From the NCBI GenBank assembly GCA_001627865.1, contig LUQO01000040.1, positions 1-34,090 of the forward strand: a DNA stretch of 34,090 nt, in the 5' to 3' direction. Origin of the DNA: SAR324 cluster bacterium REDSEA-S27_B3 (lineage in GTDB: Bacteria; SAR324; NAC60-12). The position numbers were made by a program, and so were the translations under genes. Position 1 is the first letter of the stretch, and each line of letters opens with the position of its first letter. The notes below the pieces were generated by a model. It had not been told where the DNA came from. It made no database searches and saw only the letters and a program-made list of their open reading frames with translations. Shown here piece after piece: positions 15,392 through 24,926 of this stretch.

Positions 15392-15967
15392 TTATCTTGT
15401 GGCGTTATACACCTGTCCATCAAGATCTACATAAAGCTGCAAAACCTCCTTTCCTTGTGCACGCATCACTTCCGGAACAAGATTAATTCCACGGAGTTTC
15501 AGCTGTACATTATAATCCGGCGGGATCGGTCCTTCATCAAAACCTGTAATGCTCTCGACGTCTTCGGGTTCAGCTGATGATACAACCTCTTTAATTCCGG
15601 ACCAGCATACATTGCCAAGGCACATGGCACACATTTTCCCGCTTGTTACCAGACGGTGTGCCGGGAAACGTGCATCCCCCAAATCATAGTGTCCCAGTTT
15701 TTTTTGTGCCAGCATCAGTGCCATCATTTCAGCATGCGCGGCTGAGCAGTTTTGACCTACCACAACATTTACTCCCACAGACACAAGTTTGCCTGAATGC
15801 TGTTCGAAAACAGCCGCGCCAAACGGACCCCCTGTTTTTTCGCGGATATTTCTTTCTGTCAGTTCCAGCACGAAACGCATTTGTTTTTCCATGTCAGGAA
15901 TAATTTCCGGATAGCCTGCCAAAAATGCATCAATCCACTTCGGCAGTGTAAGGTTAAGCTGATTCAC
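15392..15967 (-). CDS. Cytidine/guanine deaminase-family protein
   Basis: This 191-aa zinc deaminase has the catalytic HAE motif (SAAHAEMM, His78 and Glu80) and CAMC (Cys113, Cys116) completing the zinc site. GPFGAAVFE upstream is the substrate-side strand seen in guanine and tRNA-adenosine deaminases. The usual Pro before the first zinc Cys is replaced (GKMCAMC). The position two bases after xdhC suggests purine catabolism, for example guanine to xanthine for xanthine dehydrogenase. That role is inferred from context; a nucleoside deaminase of another specificity is possible. It is the last gene of a four-gene minus-strand run. Confidence 0.85.
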   Translation of the reverse strand: MNQLNLTLPKWIDAFLAGYPEIIPDMEKQMRFVLELTERNIREKTGGPFGAAVFEQHSGKLVSVGVNVVVGQNCSAAHAEMMALMLAQKKLGHYDLGDARFPAHRLVTSGKMCAMCLGNVCWSGIKEVVSSAEPEDVESITGFDEGPIPPDYNVQLKLRGINLVPEVMRAQGKEVLQLYVDLDGQVYNATR

Positions 15968-15969
15968 GT

Positions 15970-16782
15970 TTATTTTGGAACAGGGTTGCGTGGATGAGTT
16001 TTACCGAAAAGTTTGTCACGTTCATACAACAGTTGCGCAGTAATGCTGATGGCGATTTCCTGTGGATGATTTCCTCCAAGAGAAAATCCAAGCGGACAAA
16101 TGACTTGTTTGATCTGCTTCTCTTTTAGTCCTTCCTTTTTGAGCTCTTTTTTCAGTGTGGCAGCTTTAGCCCTGCTGCCGATCACACCTAAAAACGGCTG
16201 TTTTCTCTGTTCCAGGAAACTTCTTGCCACATAAAAATCAGTGCGGTGTCCGTGTGTCATGATCAGCACAAAAGCTTTTTCGGCGGTTTGTTCAACATTT
16301 TCCGCAAGAGACTCAACACAAAGTTTATTCAATTTTGGTGATTCCGGCAATTTGCCTAACCACTCACTGCGGGTATCAAAGCATGTGAGCTTGCAATCCA
16401 ACGTCAGTAGCAATGGAATCAGTGCCTGAGCAACATGACCTGCGCCAAAGATCACGATCTCCCAGGGATTGGTGTGGAAACGTTCAAAAAACAGTTTGAC
16501 TGAACCCCCGCAACTCATGCCGATATCACGGTTGAGATTCCACTGCACAAATTTTGTCTCTGCCGAAATATCGGTTTCATCCAAAAATTCCTGGGCAAAT
16601 TCCAGCGCTTTAGCCTCTACCAGGCCTCCCCCTACTGTACCTGAATACAGTCCCGAGGCAGTTACCAGCATCCGTCCGCCTTGCGCTCGCGGTGTGCTGC
16701 CTTTGATTTCAACCAATGTAACACAAACAAAGGAAGTGCCAGCTTCCAGCAAGTCCTGCATTTGTCTGAGATGATTCTCCAT
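15970..16782 (-). CDS. xdhC: XdhC-family molybdenum cofactor insertion protein
   Basis: XdhC proteins bind the molybdenum cofactor, promote its sulfuration and load xanthine dehydrogenase-type enzymes. Family signatures are GSTPRAQGGRMLV, GTVGGGLVEA, DIGMSCGGS, IFGAGHVAQAL, IMTHGHRTD, GVIGSRAKAATL and PLGFSLGGNHPQEIAISI, spread over two domains (N-terminal XdhC/CoxI and a C-terminal Rossmann domain). I chose the ATG at 16782. A TTG at 16794 would overlap recC by four bases but has no ribosome site. No xanthine dehydrogenase subunit lies in the window, so its client enzyme is encoded elsewhere. It adjoins the deaminase gene. Confidence 0.93.
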   Translation of the reverse strand: MENHLRQMQDLLEAGTSFVCVTLVEIKGSTPRAQGGRMLVTASGLYSGTVGGGLVEAKALEFAQEFLDETDISAETKFVQWNLNRDIGMSCGGSVKLFFERFHTNPWEIVIFGAGHVAQALIPLLLTLDCKLTCFDTRSEWLGKLPESPKLNKLCVESLAENVEQTAEKAFVLIMTHGHRTDFYVARSFLEQRKQPFLGVIGSRAKAATLKKELKKEGLKEKQIKQVICPLGFSLGGNHPQEIAISITAQLLYERDKLFGKTHPRNPVPK

Positions 16783-16790
16783 CGTTTTTC

Positions 16791-19700
16791 TCAAAGCTGT
16801 ACTGTGTCAAAAAACAGCCCGAAACGACTGTTCATCAATAAGTATGGGTTGTCCGGATAAGGCACTTCCTTTAAATACTTAACCGGACCATATTCAGAAC
16901 TGATCCCCAAATTTTCTCTTGAAGACTGAAGCTTGCTGTCCATCCATTCCGCAAATCTTGCATTGTAATCCGAACCACTCAAATTTTCTTTTGATAACTG
17001 CAGAACAGATTCCACCGGCATTAACACAGCATTATTTTCATAATTCATCTCGTTTGTCAGGTCAATCAAATATTTTTCTGCCTGTTCCTGTGATGGAAGG
17101 TATATTTTTCTTGTTACCACATTTCCTTCGGCGGCAATACATAATCCGGAAATATTTGCATTATCCGGGATTAAATCTGCCGCACGCAGGATCAGAACAT
17201 CCAGAAAATGACGCAGCCAGTTCTTGTCTTTGCTTTGACGTTCACAGAAATAAATACAATACCAGTTTTCTGATTCATCCGTATACCACCATTCCGTTTT
17301 TCCGTGAATTAATAAATTTGTATCTACTACATCTGCGGGCAAATCTTGATCATCTTGCAAATGCAGCCGTGGAACAAATTGATATGAACTGATCATACCA
17401 TCATTTACAGTTTCTTCTTTCACTCCTCCAAAATTAAACTGAATCAGATTTTTCCGCAATATCTGCCAGTTAACCCCAATTGCTGATGTTGCCTGCACTT
17501 GCCATCTTTTCAAAATTCTCAGCTGTTTTGACTGTGCCGCCTCTCCAAATACACCAATAGGCAGTTCACCTTCAAGTTCCATGCGCTGTGTCTGAAGATC
17601 ATAAAGCTGCGTCCAATCCGGTTCTGAGTCCGCAGAGTTCAGACCCCTATCCCAGATTTTTCTCAGGACTAACCATTCACTCAATCGGTCCAAAAGCAGC
17701 GGTTCTTCTATTTTTTCACTGATATCTTCCTCTTCTTCAGACAATCCCAATATATTAGCGGCAGTGGACTGCAAAGGTGATTCAAGAAATTTCCTGATTC
17801 GTGAAATTGATACAGCTGAAAGCTGTTTCTTTTCAACAGTTTCCTCTGAGACTGAGAGGGGGAATTGTTCAGTGATAGAATGTTTTATATCATCAGGAAT
17901 CCACTCCGGAGCAATCCGTTGAAATCCGGGAAATTTTTGATCAAACAATTGGCGCATCTTCAATGCACGGGCCTGCCTGAATGAGGCAGGATCATAGTTT
18001 GGCAGTTTTAGTTCTTCTCCGGAATCCTCTGTCCCGGTCTCTGTCAATTCCGGAAAATATTCCAGTGAATAGGATTTGAGCGGATGCTGAGTTTTCTGGA
18101 ATTTTTCCTTAAGATAGCCGCTTTCAAGTTCATCAATCAATGTCTGGATTATTGAGGATGGATTAAGTTCATCATCGGTACGGTCATTGCGTGAAACATA
18201 ACTCATAACAAGATGTTTTCTTGTAGAAACCAGAGTTTCCAGAAACATGTATCGATCACGTTCAGTCATTGAAACATCTCCTAACTGCCGCTCGCGAAAT
18301 GCCTGACCCTTCACTGCGGGAGTGAGCCGAACAGGAATATGCCTCAAATCAAGAGTATCACGGTGGTAAGGTGTGGGAAACAAGCCTTCCCCCATGCCCA
18401 ACAAAAATACTGCCTTGAAAGGAATCGGACGCATTGGCTGAAAAGAAGAAATGGTTACACCTTCTGCTAAATAATGTCCTCTGTGCAAAACAGCTGATTC
18501 CTGTTTTTGTTTGAAAAATTCATAAATTGTGCTGAATCCAAAACGGCTGTTTCCGTTCATTTGCCCGGTATCAAGATCACGAATGGCAACTGCATTTTGC
18601 AGCAATTTCTGGAAAGCCTCTGAGTCAGTATCGCTGACGGGCTTAAGATAAGTTTTGAGTAGAGTTTGAAGAAACTGCCCCCATTCTTTGCCGCTCATTT
18701 CCCATTTTGGCAAATCTCGAGTGTCGGCAATTAAGGAGCGTACAAACAGCATGAAACGAGCTGCCTCTGTGCTCCATTCATCAGGCAGATCAGCAGGTGC
18801 TAGTAATTGCCCATCAATTGAAACAGTTTCATTTTCTCCATGTTTATCAAGCATTTCACCAAGAGTCAGGCGTCGAAAAGCCTGTTCCCAGTGGTACTTG
18901 TTTTCGTCCAAATGGTAATATCCATGTTCCTGTTGTGACTTAATATCTATGCCATAAAATACATTGAGCTGGTCAGCCCATTCAAGCCAGCGATCAATTT
19001 GCAGTTCCTCATCAACACGCCTTTTTCCTGAAGGATCAGTTTCTTCGAATTTGCTCAGAAAGCATGGATTTTTAAGCAATCTGGACAGATCACGACGTGA
19101 GTATTCAGTAAAACATAATCCTAAAAGAGAATTAGCCGCGTCTTCCAGACGACCCGCACTTCCGCTGATTCCATCAATCAGGTGATAAGGCAAATCGTAA
19201 ATGCTTTCAAAAACCTGTTCAATTTCGAGTTGATATAGTTCCATATCATGCGCAATCACCGCGCAATCATTGAGCCGAATATCCGGATCACGACGAATCA
19301 AGTCCCAGATCATATTTGCCACTGCTTCAACCTCTCTTCTGGGATTTGCACAGGCCAACACTACTAAACTATTGTCCTGCTCCAGTTTGAGTGACTCACC
19401 GCGCCGCGGCTCTCTGCACAGGATATCATGCTGCAGCTGATTCAAAATACTTAACTGAGAACTCCCCGGATTTTGGACAGGATATACGGCAGATGCAGTT
19501 CCTGCGAACCATGGTTCAAAGTTCCACTCGCTCCATTGATTAAGCAGCCTGATGTTTTCTCGTCCGGGCCTGCCCCATGCCTGCAAAAATGGATTGTCTT
19601 CCTCATGCTGAAACAGTTCCCCCTGCAAAATTTCTGTTTCAGACAAACTTTTCTGATTTTCAAAAAGCTGTCGATTTGATTCCAGATTTCTGCGAACAGC

Positions 19701-20555
19701 TGATCTGGCTTCGCCTAAACTCTGGACATCTTCCCAGAATTCCATGCATGGATTAAGAGTGTAAACATGTATGTCGCGTATTTTGGAAAGATAATCTGTG
19801 AGGGCATTCTGATGGAATCGTGAAAGGTATGAAACACCAAATATATGAAGAGGATCAGTCTCCGGTTTCAGGCTGCTTTTCGAGGGGGATTGATGGTTCT
19901 GACTCTCACTGCAAATCCGGAAAAGCTGAGGTAATGTGAAAAGTTCCGGCTTTCTCTCCCTTGAGTTAAATTTTCTGACTCTCTGGTTGTAGTGTGTTAC
20001 CTTGCCTTCAGCACCAAAAAGTGCATTCCAAAGAGCACGCTGCCAGCTTTCTGTGCCGTGAGGCTGTGGATCAATAGCATTGCACCCGTCATTCCAGGCA
20101 GCAATCAGTTCATCATTTCGGGAAAATTCATATTCCTGGAACAAATATGCAAGCCGTCCGGACAGATGAAAAAGCCTGTGTTCCGCTGCTTCATGACTGA
20201 TGTTTGTATCCGGTTTGAGGTAGCTGCGTACCGGATTCCAGACTTGATCTGAATCCGAAAGTTTTTCCCGTAAAACATTCATCAACAGGCATTGAATGGT
20301 CTCCTGTTTCAGCAGTTCACAGTGGCGATTTTGTATGTAGTTTTTAAGACAGCGGTATAATGCCTTTTCCAGTGTTATGAAATTGAGGTTGGCGGCAATC
20401 CCCTGGAATTGCGCCAGCTTGAGGGAAATCCATTTCTCCAGGCTGAAATTCGGAACAACAATTTCTGCAGAATCAAACGGATTCCTTTTGTCCAGTTGCT
20501 GTGCCAACGGCACAATAAGACGATCAAGGCGGTTTGAATAGTGGAGGCAGGGCAT
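16791..20555 (-). CDS. recC: Exodeoxyribonuclease V gamma subunit RecC
   Basis: The 1254-aa protein opens LHYSNRLDRLIVPLAQQL and continues EKWISLKLAQFQGIAANLNF, both typical of RecC. It would hold the RecBCD complex together and read the Chi sequence during double-strand break repair. Later blocks such as VVLACANPRREVEAVANMIWDLI, YHLIDGISGSAGRLEDAANSLLGL and VFLLGMGEGLFPTPYHRD match the helicase-like domains. It is somewhat longer than the E. coli protein (about 1120 aa). There is no recB or recD next to it: ppiD lies 71 bp upstream and xdhC directly downstream. No Shine-Dalgarno is visible; an ATCAATGAT direct repeat sits just before the start. Confidence 0.92.
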   Translation of the reverse strand: MPCLHYSNRLDRLIVPLAQQLDKRNPFDSAEIVVPNFSLEKWISLKLAQFQGIAANLNFITLEKALYRCLKNYIQNRHCELLKQETIQCLLMNVLREKLSDSDQVWNPVRSYLKPDTNISHEAAEHRLFHLSGRLAYLFQEYEFSRNDELIAAWNDGCNAIDPQPHGTESWQRALWNALFGAEGKVTHYNQRVRKFNSRERKPELFTLPQLFRICSESQNHQSPSKSSLKPETDPLHIFGVSYLSRFHQNALTDYLSKIRDIHVYTLNPCMEFWEDVQSLGEARSAVRRNLESNRQLFENQKSLSETEILQGELFQHEEDNPFLQAWGRPGRENIRLLNQWSEWNFEPWFAGTASAVYPVQNPGSSQLSILNQLQHDILCREPRRGESLKLEQDNSLVVLACANPRREVEAVANMIWDLIRRDPDIRLNDCAVIAHDMELYQLEIEQVFESIYDLPYHLIDGISGSAGRLEDAANSLLGLCFTEYSRRDLSRLLKNPCFLSKFEETDPSGKRRVDEELQIDRWLEWADQLNVFYGIDIKSQQEHGYYHLDENKYHWEQAFRRLTLGEMLDKHGENETVSIDGQLLAPADLPDEWSTEAARFMLFVRSLIADTRDLPKWEMSGKEWGQFLQTLLKTYLKPVSDTDSEAFQKLLQNAVAIRDLDTGQMNGNSRFGFSTIYEFFKQKQESAVLHRGHYLAEGVTISSFQPMRPIPFKAVFLLGMGEGLFPTPYHRDTLDLRHIPVRLTPAVKGQAFRERQLGDVSMTERDRYMFLETLVSTRKHLVMSYVSRNDRTDDELNPSSIIQTLIDELESGYLKEKFQKTQHPLKSYSLEYFPELTETGTEDSGEELKLPNYDPASFRQARALKMRQLFDQKFPGFQRIAPEWIPDDIKHSITEQFPLSVSEETVEKKQLSAVSISRIRKFLESPLQSTAANILGLSEEEEDISEKIEEPLLLDRLSEWLVLRKIWDRGLNSADSEPDWTQLYDLQTQRMELEGELPIGVFGEAAQSKQLRILKRWQVQATSAIGVNWQILRKNLIQFNFGGVKEETVNDGMISSYQFVPRLHLQDDQDLPADVVDTNLLIHGKTEWWYTDESENWYCIYFCERQSKDKNWLRHFLDVLILRAADLIPDNANISGLCIAAEGNVVTRKIYLPSQEQAEKYLIDLTNEMNYENNAVLMPVESVLQLSKENLSGSDYNARFAEWMDSKLQSSRENLGISSEYGPVKYLKEVPYPDNPYLLMNSRFGLFFDTVQL

Positions 20556-20626
20556 TTATCAATGATAAGTTATCAATGATCGATGAACAGCTTATTTTAT
20601 AATCCGATGGATTAATGGGATTTTAA

Positions 20627-22525
20627 TCAGGAAGATCCGGAAGTACGAAACACAGGATTGATCACCTCAATTGCTGCTGAATCCCGCAGGCGCTTCAGTT
20701 CCTTGCTGAGCAGGGACTGCTGCAGACTTTGCCGGAGTTGTGCTCTGACATTTTCTTTTTGCTGTTTAGTATTTTCTTCTGCTAAAGTTCGTTTCCTGAA
20801 GCGAATCAGGTCGGCACGTTTATCATTGATGCTCAAACCAAAGGGCTGGTTTTCATTTAAATGCAGCCCAACTTTGCGGAATTCTGAATTTTCTCCCAAT
20901 AAAGGAAGAAATCTGGTGTTTGCCGTGTATTCCATTATTTCGGTACTAAGTCCCTGCTGCTTTGCCAAAGTCTCCAGATCTTCCCCTCCCTGAACCTTTG
21001 TCAAAGCATTTTTTGCGGCTTCAAGCGCCAGCGCCTCAGCCTTTTCAAGACGCACTGCAGTTTCCACATCAGAGTTTGCATCTTCAAATGTGCGGACAAC
21101 AGGCTCTTTGGTTTCTTGGAGACGGTAAATCACATGTCCTAAAACAGGATTTCGTTTCCAGATTCCCATTTCTCCTGGTTTGCGCTGCTGCAGTTCAGGA
21201 ATCAGTTCAGCTGAAGAACCAAGCCCCGGAATAATAGCTGATCTATCAAACCACTCGGAATTGAGCACCTCTTTATTTAATCGCTGTGCTTCTTCAGTAA
21301 ATGATTCTCCAGCAAGTTCAAGCAGTTTCTCCAGTTCTTCATCAAGAAGCTTTTGCGCCCTGCTTTCAGCAAGAATATCCGTGATTTCTTCACGTACTTC
21401 ATCCAGAGTTTTTTTAATTTCCTCTTTGCGCTGATCAACTTTAATCAGGTGCAAACCAAATGGTGACCTGACAATCTCACTGACTTGTCCTGCTTCAAGG
21501 GCAAATGCCGCCGCCTCAAATGCCGGCACCATTTCTCCGGACTTGAACCAGCCCAGATCACCTCCTTCTGCCGCTGTTGCGTCTTCAGAATATTTGATTG
21601 CCAATTCTTCAAATGAAGAACCATCCCGTATCTGACTCAACAAATTGCTCAACTGTTCGCGTCTTTCCAGCAGTTTTTCTTCAGGAACATCCGGTGCCAG
21701 TTTAAAAAGAATATGCCTGCCTTTTATTTCCGCCGGAGTTACGTACTCGTCCGCATTTTTTTTGTAGTAACGCCTGATTTCCCGTTCCCTGACATTCACA
21801 ACATCGTTGTAGTCATCCGCTGAAAGTGTGAAGTATTCCATTCTGAACTGATTTAAAGTTTTGAATTCATCCGGATTTTCCGAATGGTATTGTCTCAGTT
21901 CGCTATCATTCACCGTAGTTTCATCAATAAAGGACTGTGGATCAAAATAAATATAATCAACTTCAATTTTTTCAAAATCTCTCCTGTATGCACGTTCCAC
22001 TTCACGGTCGTTAATCACCAGTCCTGCTCCAAGCAGCTGTTGCTTTTTAGTGAGCAGAATATCTGACCTCAGTGAATTCTCATATTCGTGACGCACAAGT
22101 CGATTCTGGCTTAAAACTGTCTCATAAGTCGTAAAATCAAACTGTCCGTCTCTCTGAAAATATGGCTGATTGCGGATGTAGTCCTGCAGTTCTAAATCAG
22201 TAGTCATCAGGTTCAGTTGTGCTGCCTCATATAACAAAAGATAACGGTCTATTAACTGATTAAAAACCTGTTGGCGCAGATTAAGCTGTTCAGCGATTTG
22301 TTCGGTGCTCTCACCAAACTGCTGCCTGAGTGCCTGCATCCGGTTTTGGTATGCTTCACGGTACTCATTAAGCAATATTTCCTGATCATTGACTTTAGCA
22401 ACAACTTCTTTGCGGTCTCCAAAAAATCCGCCTACACCAAAGGACAGCACAAAAGTGACAGCAATTACTACCAGCAACAGTTTGAAAAAAATGCTTTTTG
22501 AATATTCTCTTAATTCCTGAATCAT
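20627..22525 (-). CDS. ppiD: Periplasmic folding chaperone / peptidyl-prolyl isomerase PpiD-like
   Basis: The 632-aa protein has one N-terminal membrane anchor (about 13-35) after a short cytosolic tail (MIQELREYSKS). A SurA_N-type chaperone domain (VAKVNDQEILLNEYREAYQN onward), a parvulin domain around 265-360 (GRHILFKL, SEDATAAEGGDLGWF, PFGLHLIKV) and a long C-terminal chaperone arm follow. This is the PpiD layout: an inner-membrane-tethered helper for proteins leaving the Sec translocon. It is transcribed away from the heptose genes and may head an operon with recC, 71 bp downstream. Confidence 0.92.
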   Translation of the reverse strand: MIQELREYSKSIFFKLLLVVIAVTFVLSFGVGGFFGDRKEVVAKVNDQEILLNEYREAYQNRMQALRQQFGESTEQIAEQLNLRQQVFNQLIDRYLLLYEAAQLNLMTTDLELQDYIRNQPYFQRDGQFDFTTYETVLSQNRLVRHEYENSLRSDILLTKKQQLLGAGLVINDREVERAYRRDFEKIEVDYIYFDPQSFIDETTVNDSELRQYHSENPDEFKTLNQFRMEYFTLSADDYNDVVNVREREIRRYYKKNADEYVTPAEIKGRHILFKLAPDVPEEKLLERREQLSNLLSQIRDGSSFEELAIKYSEDATAAEGGDLGWFKSGEMVPAFEAAAFALEAGQVSEIVRSPFGLHLIKVDQRKEEIKKTLDEVREEITDILAESRAQKLLDEELEKLLELAGESFTEEAQRLNKEVLNSEWFDRSAIIPGLGSSAELIPELQQRKPGEMGIWKRNPVLGHVIYRLQETKEPVVRTFEDANSDVETAVRLEKAEALALEAAKNALTKVQGGEDLETLAKQQGLSTEIMEYTANTRFLPLLGENSEFRKVGLHLNENQPFGLSINDKRADLIRFRKRTLAEENTKQQKENVRAQLRQSLQQSLLSKELKRLRDSAAIEVINPVFRTSGSS

Positions 22526-22708
22526 CTTGGATTTGTATTACTAGCTTTTTAATGTTTTTGTTGAAATGTCAATGAACTACAGAATATTAAATTGGATTTA
22601 TCTCATTCTTGCAAGACAAAGACTGCTTCACTGCTGAAAAAACACCTTTTAAATGCTTAATTCATAGCAAGGCGTAGAATTTTTTTCGTTCGTTTTCAGC
22701 AGGACATT

Positions 22709-23245
22709 GTGATAGGATATACAAAGTCTCATGGACATAAAATACTGATGCCGGCAGAAAACACATTTACTGATTGCAAAATAATTCCTATAGAAGAAAT
22801 TGGCCGGCAGGTACGGAATTGGAGAAAAGAATTCCGGAAACTGGTTTTCACCAACGGCTGTTTTGATATACTTCATGCCGGGCACGTCAGGTATTTGCAA
22901 ACTGCTGCCACTTTTGGTGATATTCTGATGCTTGGCCTTAATTCCGATTCATCAGTCAGAAAACTGAAAGGCCCCCGCCGTCCAATTATGCCGCAGGCAG
23001 ATCGAGCATATTTACTCAGCGCTATTCAAGCAATTGACTGCATTGTGATTTTTGATGAAGAAACACCGGCAAGATTGATTGAGGCAGTCAGTCCGGAAGT
23101 GCTGGTTAAGGGAGGAGACTACCTTCCGGAGGAAATTGTGGGATATGACACCGTTACAAAAAATGGAGGAAGTGTGCAAATAGTACCATTCGTTGAAGGC
23201 AAATCCACCTCCGGAATTGTTAACTCAATTTTGGAGCAGTCATGA
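22709..23245 (+). CDS. rfaE2: D-glycero-β-D-manno-heptose 1-phosphate adenylyltransferase
   Basis: This nucleotidyltransferase (up to 178 aa) carries the HxGH motif in VFTNGCFDILHAGHVRYL, then RPIMPQADRAYLLSAI, EVLVKGGDY and the end motif GKSTSGIVNSI. It corresponds to the C-terminal half of HldE and activates heptose 1-phosphate with ATP for the LPS core. The kinase half is not in the window. A GTG at 22709 has AGGA four bases upstream; an ATG at 22748 is an alternative, with homology beginning soon after it. Its stop overlaps hldD by four bases (ATGA), so the two are coupled. Confidence 0.94.
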   Translation: MIGYTKSHGHKILMPAENTFTDCKIIPIEEIGRQVRNWRKEFRKLVFTNGCFDILHAGHVRYLQTAATFGDILMLGLNSDSSVRKLKGPRRPIMPQADRAYLLSAIQAIDCIVIFDEETPARLIEAVSPEVLVKGGDYLPEEIVGYDTVTKNGGSVQIVPFVEGKSTSGIVNSILEQS

Positions 23246-24177
23246 TCGTAGTAACAGGCGGAGCCGGATTCATCGGCAGCAATATTGTGAAAGGACTGAA
23301 TGATGCGGGAGAAGACAACATACTTGTTGTTGATAACTTAAGCAACGCGGAGAAACACCTCAACCTGAACAGATTGTCATTTGCTGATTACATGGACAAG
23401 AATGAATATCTGGCAAACCACAGAAAAATTCAGAATGTCAGCGTAATTTTTCATCAGGGCGCATGTTCTTCAACCACTGAGCAGGACGGCAAGTACATGA
23501 TGTCCAATAATTATGAGTATTCCAAAGTTTTGCTCCACCATTGCCTGGAAAACAAAATCGATTTTCTTTATGCCTCCAGCGCGGCAGTGTACGGAAATGG
23601 TGATGAAGGATTTGCAGAGCAGCCCCAAGCGGAATATCCATTGAACGTTTACGGTTTTTCCAAATTTGCATTTGATAATTATGTGCGTCGTGTTTTGCCT
23701 GAAGCAGATATTCAAGTGCTTGGGCTGCGTTATTTCAACGTTTACGGACCACAGGAAAATCACAAAGGCCGCATGGCATCAGTCGCATTCCACCTTTTTC
23801 ATCAGCTTCATGAGTCAGGAAAAATGAGGCTGTTTGAGGGCAGTGAAGATTTCCGCCGTGATTTTATTCATGTTGCCGACGCGGTAAAAATTAATATGCA
23901 TTTTTACCAATCCAAATCCAGTGGAATTTTCAACGCCGGTACCGGAAAAGCACGGAGTTTCACTGATATTGCCAGAACCCTGCAAAGCATTCATGGCGGA
24001 GGTGAAATTGAGGACATTCCATTTCCTGATGATTTGCTAGGAAAATACCAGCAGTTCACTGAAGCCGGACTAGATAACCTGAGAGCCGCGGGATTCAGCG
24101 AAGATTTCCTTTCACTTGAAGAAGGGGTGAAGCAATACTATGCTCAGCTTTCCTTAAGTGATGGGCACTACATATAA
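23242..24177 (+). CDS. hldD: ADP-L-glycero-D-manno-heptose 6-epimerase
   Basis: This 311-aa SDR epimerase converts ADP-D-glycero- to ADP-L-glycero-manno-heptose, the last step before heptose enters the LPS core. It has the NAD(P)-binding GGAGFIGS (6-13), YASSAAVYG (110-118), catalytic Tyr137/Lys141 in YGFSK and RYFNVYGPQENHKGRMAS, a block distinctive of HldD. It is translationally coupled to rfaE2 by a four-base overlap. A hairpin (24189-24212) follows 11 bp after the stop. Confidence 0.95.
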   Translation: MIVVTGGAGFIGSNIVKGLNDAGEDNILVVDNLSNAEKHLNLNRLSFADYMDKNEYLANHRKIQNVSVIFHQGACSSTTEQDGKYMMSNNYEYSKVLLHHCLENKIDFLYASSAAVYGNGDEGFAEQPQAEYPLNVYGFSKFAFDNYVRRVLPEADIQVLGLRYFNVYGPQENHKGRMASVAFHLFHQLHESGKMRLFEGSEDFRRDFIHVADAVKINMHFYQSKSSGIFNAGTGKARSFTDIARTLQSIHGGGEIEDIPFPDDLLGKYQQFTEAGLDNLRAAGFSEDFLSLEEGVKQYYAQLSLSDGHYI

Positions 24178-24188
24178 TAGCTTTGATT

Positions 24189-24212
24189 CCTAGGAGGTTG
24201 CGGACTCCTGGG
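24189..24212 (+). terminator. Hairpin after hldD
   Basis: CCTAGGAG pairs with CTCCTGGG (one G-U) around an 8-nt loop. No U-run follows, so it may be only a weak terminator or an mRNA-protecting stem before the next small gene. Confidence 0.35.
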
Positions 24213-24261
24213 TGATTTACGACAACTCCGGTGAAACGCCGTTTGTTCTACAGGAAAAATT

Positions 24262-24432
24262 ATGAAGGAAAAAATTTCATATGGAAAGCTGGGAATTGCT
24301 GCCATGCATCGAGCAAAAAATGATGCCATAAAAATAGCCGCTGAACATAACTTGAAAATGCCTGTATGGAAGGATGGTAAAATTGTCTACCTTGATGCCA
24401 AAGAAAGACTCAAGGAAATACCTTCATCCTGA
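24262..24432 (+). CDS. Small conserved-looking protein, 56 aa
   Basis: AGGAAAAATT before the ATG gives a sound ribosome site. The product is compact: KISYGKLGIAAMHRA, then a helical Lys/Ala region with AAEHNLKMPVWKDGKIVYLD and a short charged end. The strand pattern MPVWKDGKIVYLD looks like a β-hairpin seen in small uncharacterised bacterial proteins, but I cannot name a family. It has no signal peptide. It lies 84 bp after hldD and may be read from the same transcript if the hairpin between them leaks. Confidence 0.6.
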   Translation: MKEKISYGKLGIAAMHRAKNDAIKIAAEHNLKMPVWKDGKIVYLDAKERLKEIPSS

Positions 24433-24505
24433 AGCTCGTTGTTAGTCAAACTTCATAATTATTAATATGTGTGTCTTTTTCAGGTTTTGAGAGCTTTATA
24501 CCAAC

Positions 24506-24881
24506 ATGTCTATAAAAAAACCATCCTTCAATATTCAGGATCACGGAATTTCTGAACCGCCCGGTTTTCTGTATGTGGATCACATTGCAATTGCCGTACT
24601 CGCGGGAGAACTTGAAAACCATGTTAAAATGTACAAACAGTCCGGTACAAAAACAAATTGACCGCAACAATGGCCGTGGTGGTCTGGCACATGTGGGATT
24701 GAGGGTGGAAAATGCTCAGGCCGCTTTTAATTTTCTGAAAGCAGAGGGTTTTCACATAATTGATCCGGCCCCCCGTTCAGGTTCACGAGACACAACGGTA
24801 TTTTTCATTCATCCCAAATCACATGATGACACATCTTTTGGTGTGCTTTATGAAGTAGTGGAAGATACAAAAAACGCCTGA
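24506..24881 (+). pseudogene. Broken methylmalonyl-CoA epimerase-like (VOC) gene
   Basis: The first frame (24506-24661, 51 codons) encodes the start of a vicinal oxygen chelate protein: GFLYVDHIAIAV, with the metal-ligand His, then MYKQ. The second frame gives the C-terminal half: SPVQKQIDRNNGRGGLAHVG, RVENAQAAFNFLKAEGFHI, FFIHPKS and GVLYEVVE, ending at 24881. In methylmalonyl-CoA epimerases of about 135-150 aa these halves are joined by some 40-50 residues, which are missing here. The gene therefore seems to have lost an internal segment and also its frame, near 24640. The intact enzyme epimerises (S)/(R)-methylmalonyl-CoA. This copy should be inactive unless the loss is an assembly artefact. 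Confidence 0.75.
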
Positions 24882-24926
24882 TCAATCTGCTTATTCAATA
24901 CATATTTGCTTATATCACTACATTTT

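Noticed and set aside
22526-22708. Divergent promoters between ppiD and rfaE2
   Set aside because: TTGACA- and TTGAAA-like boxes occur, but no -10 box is at proper spacing with enough matches to annotate.
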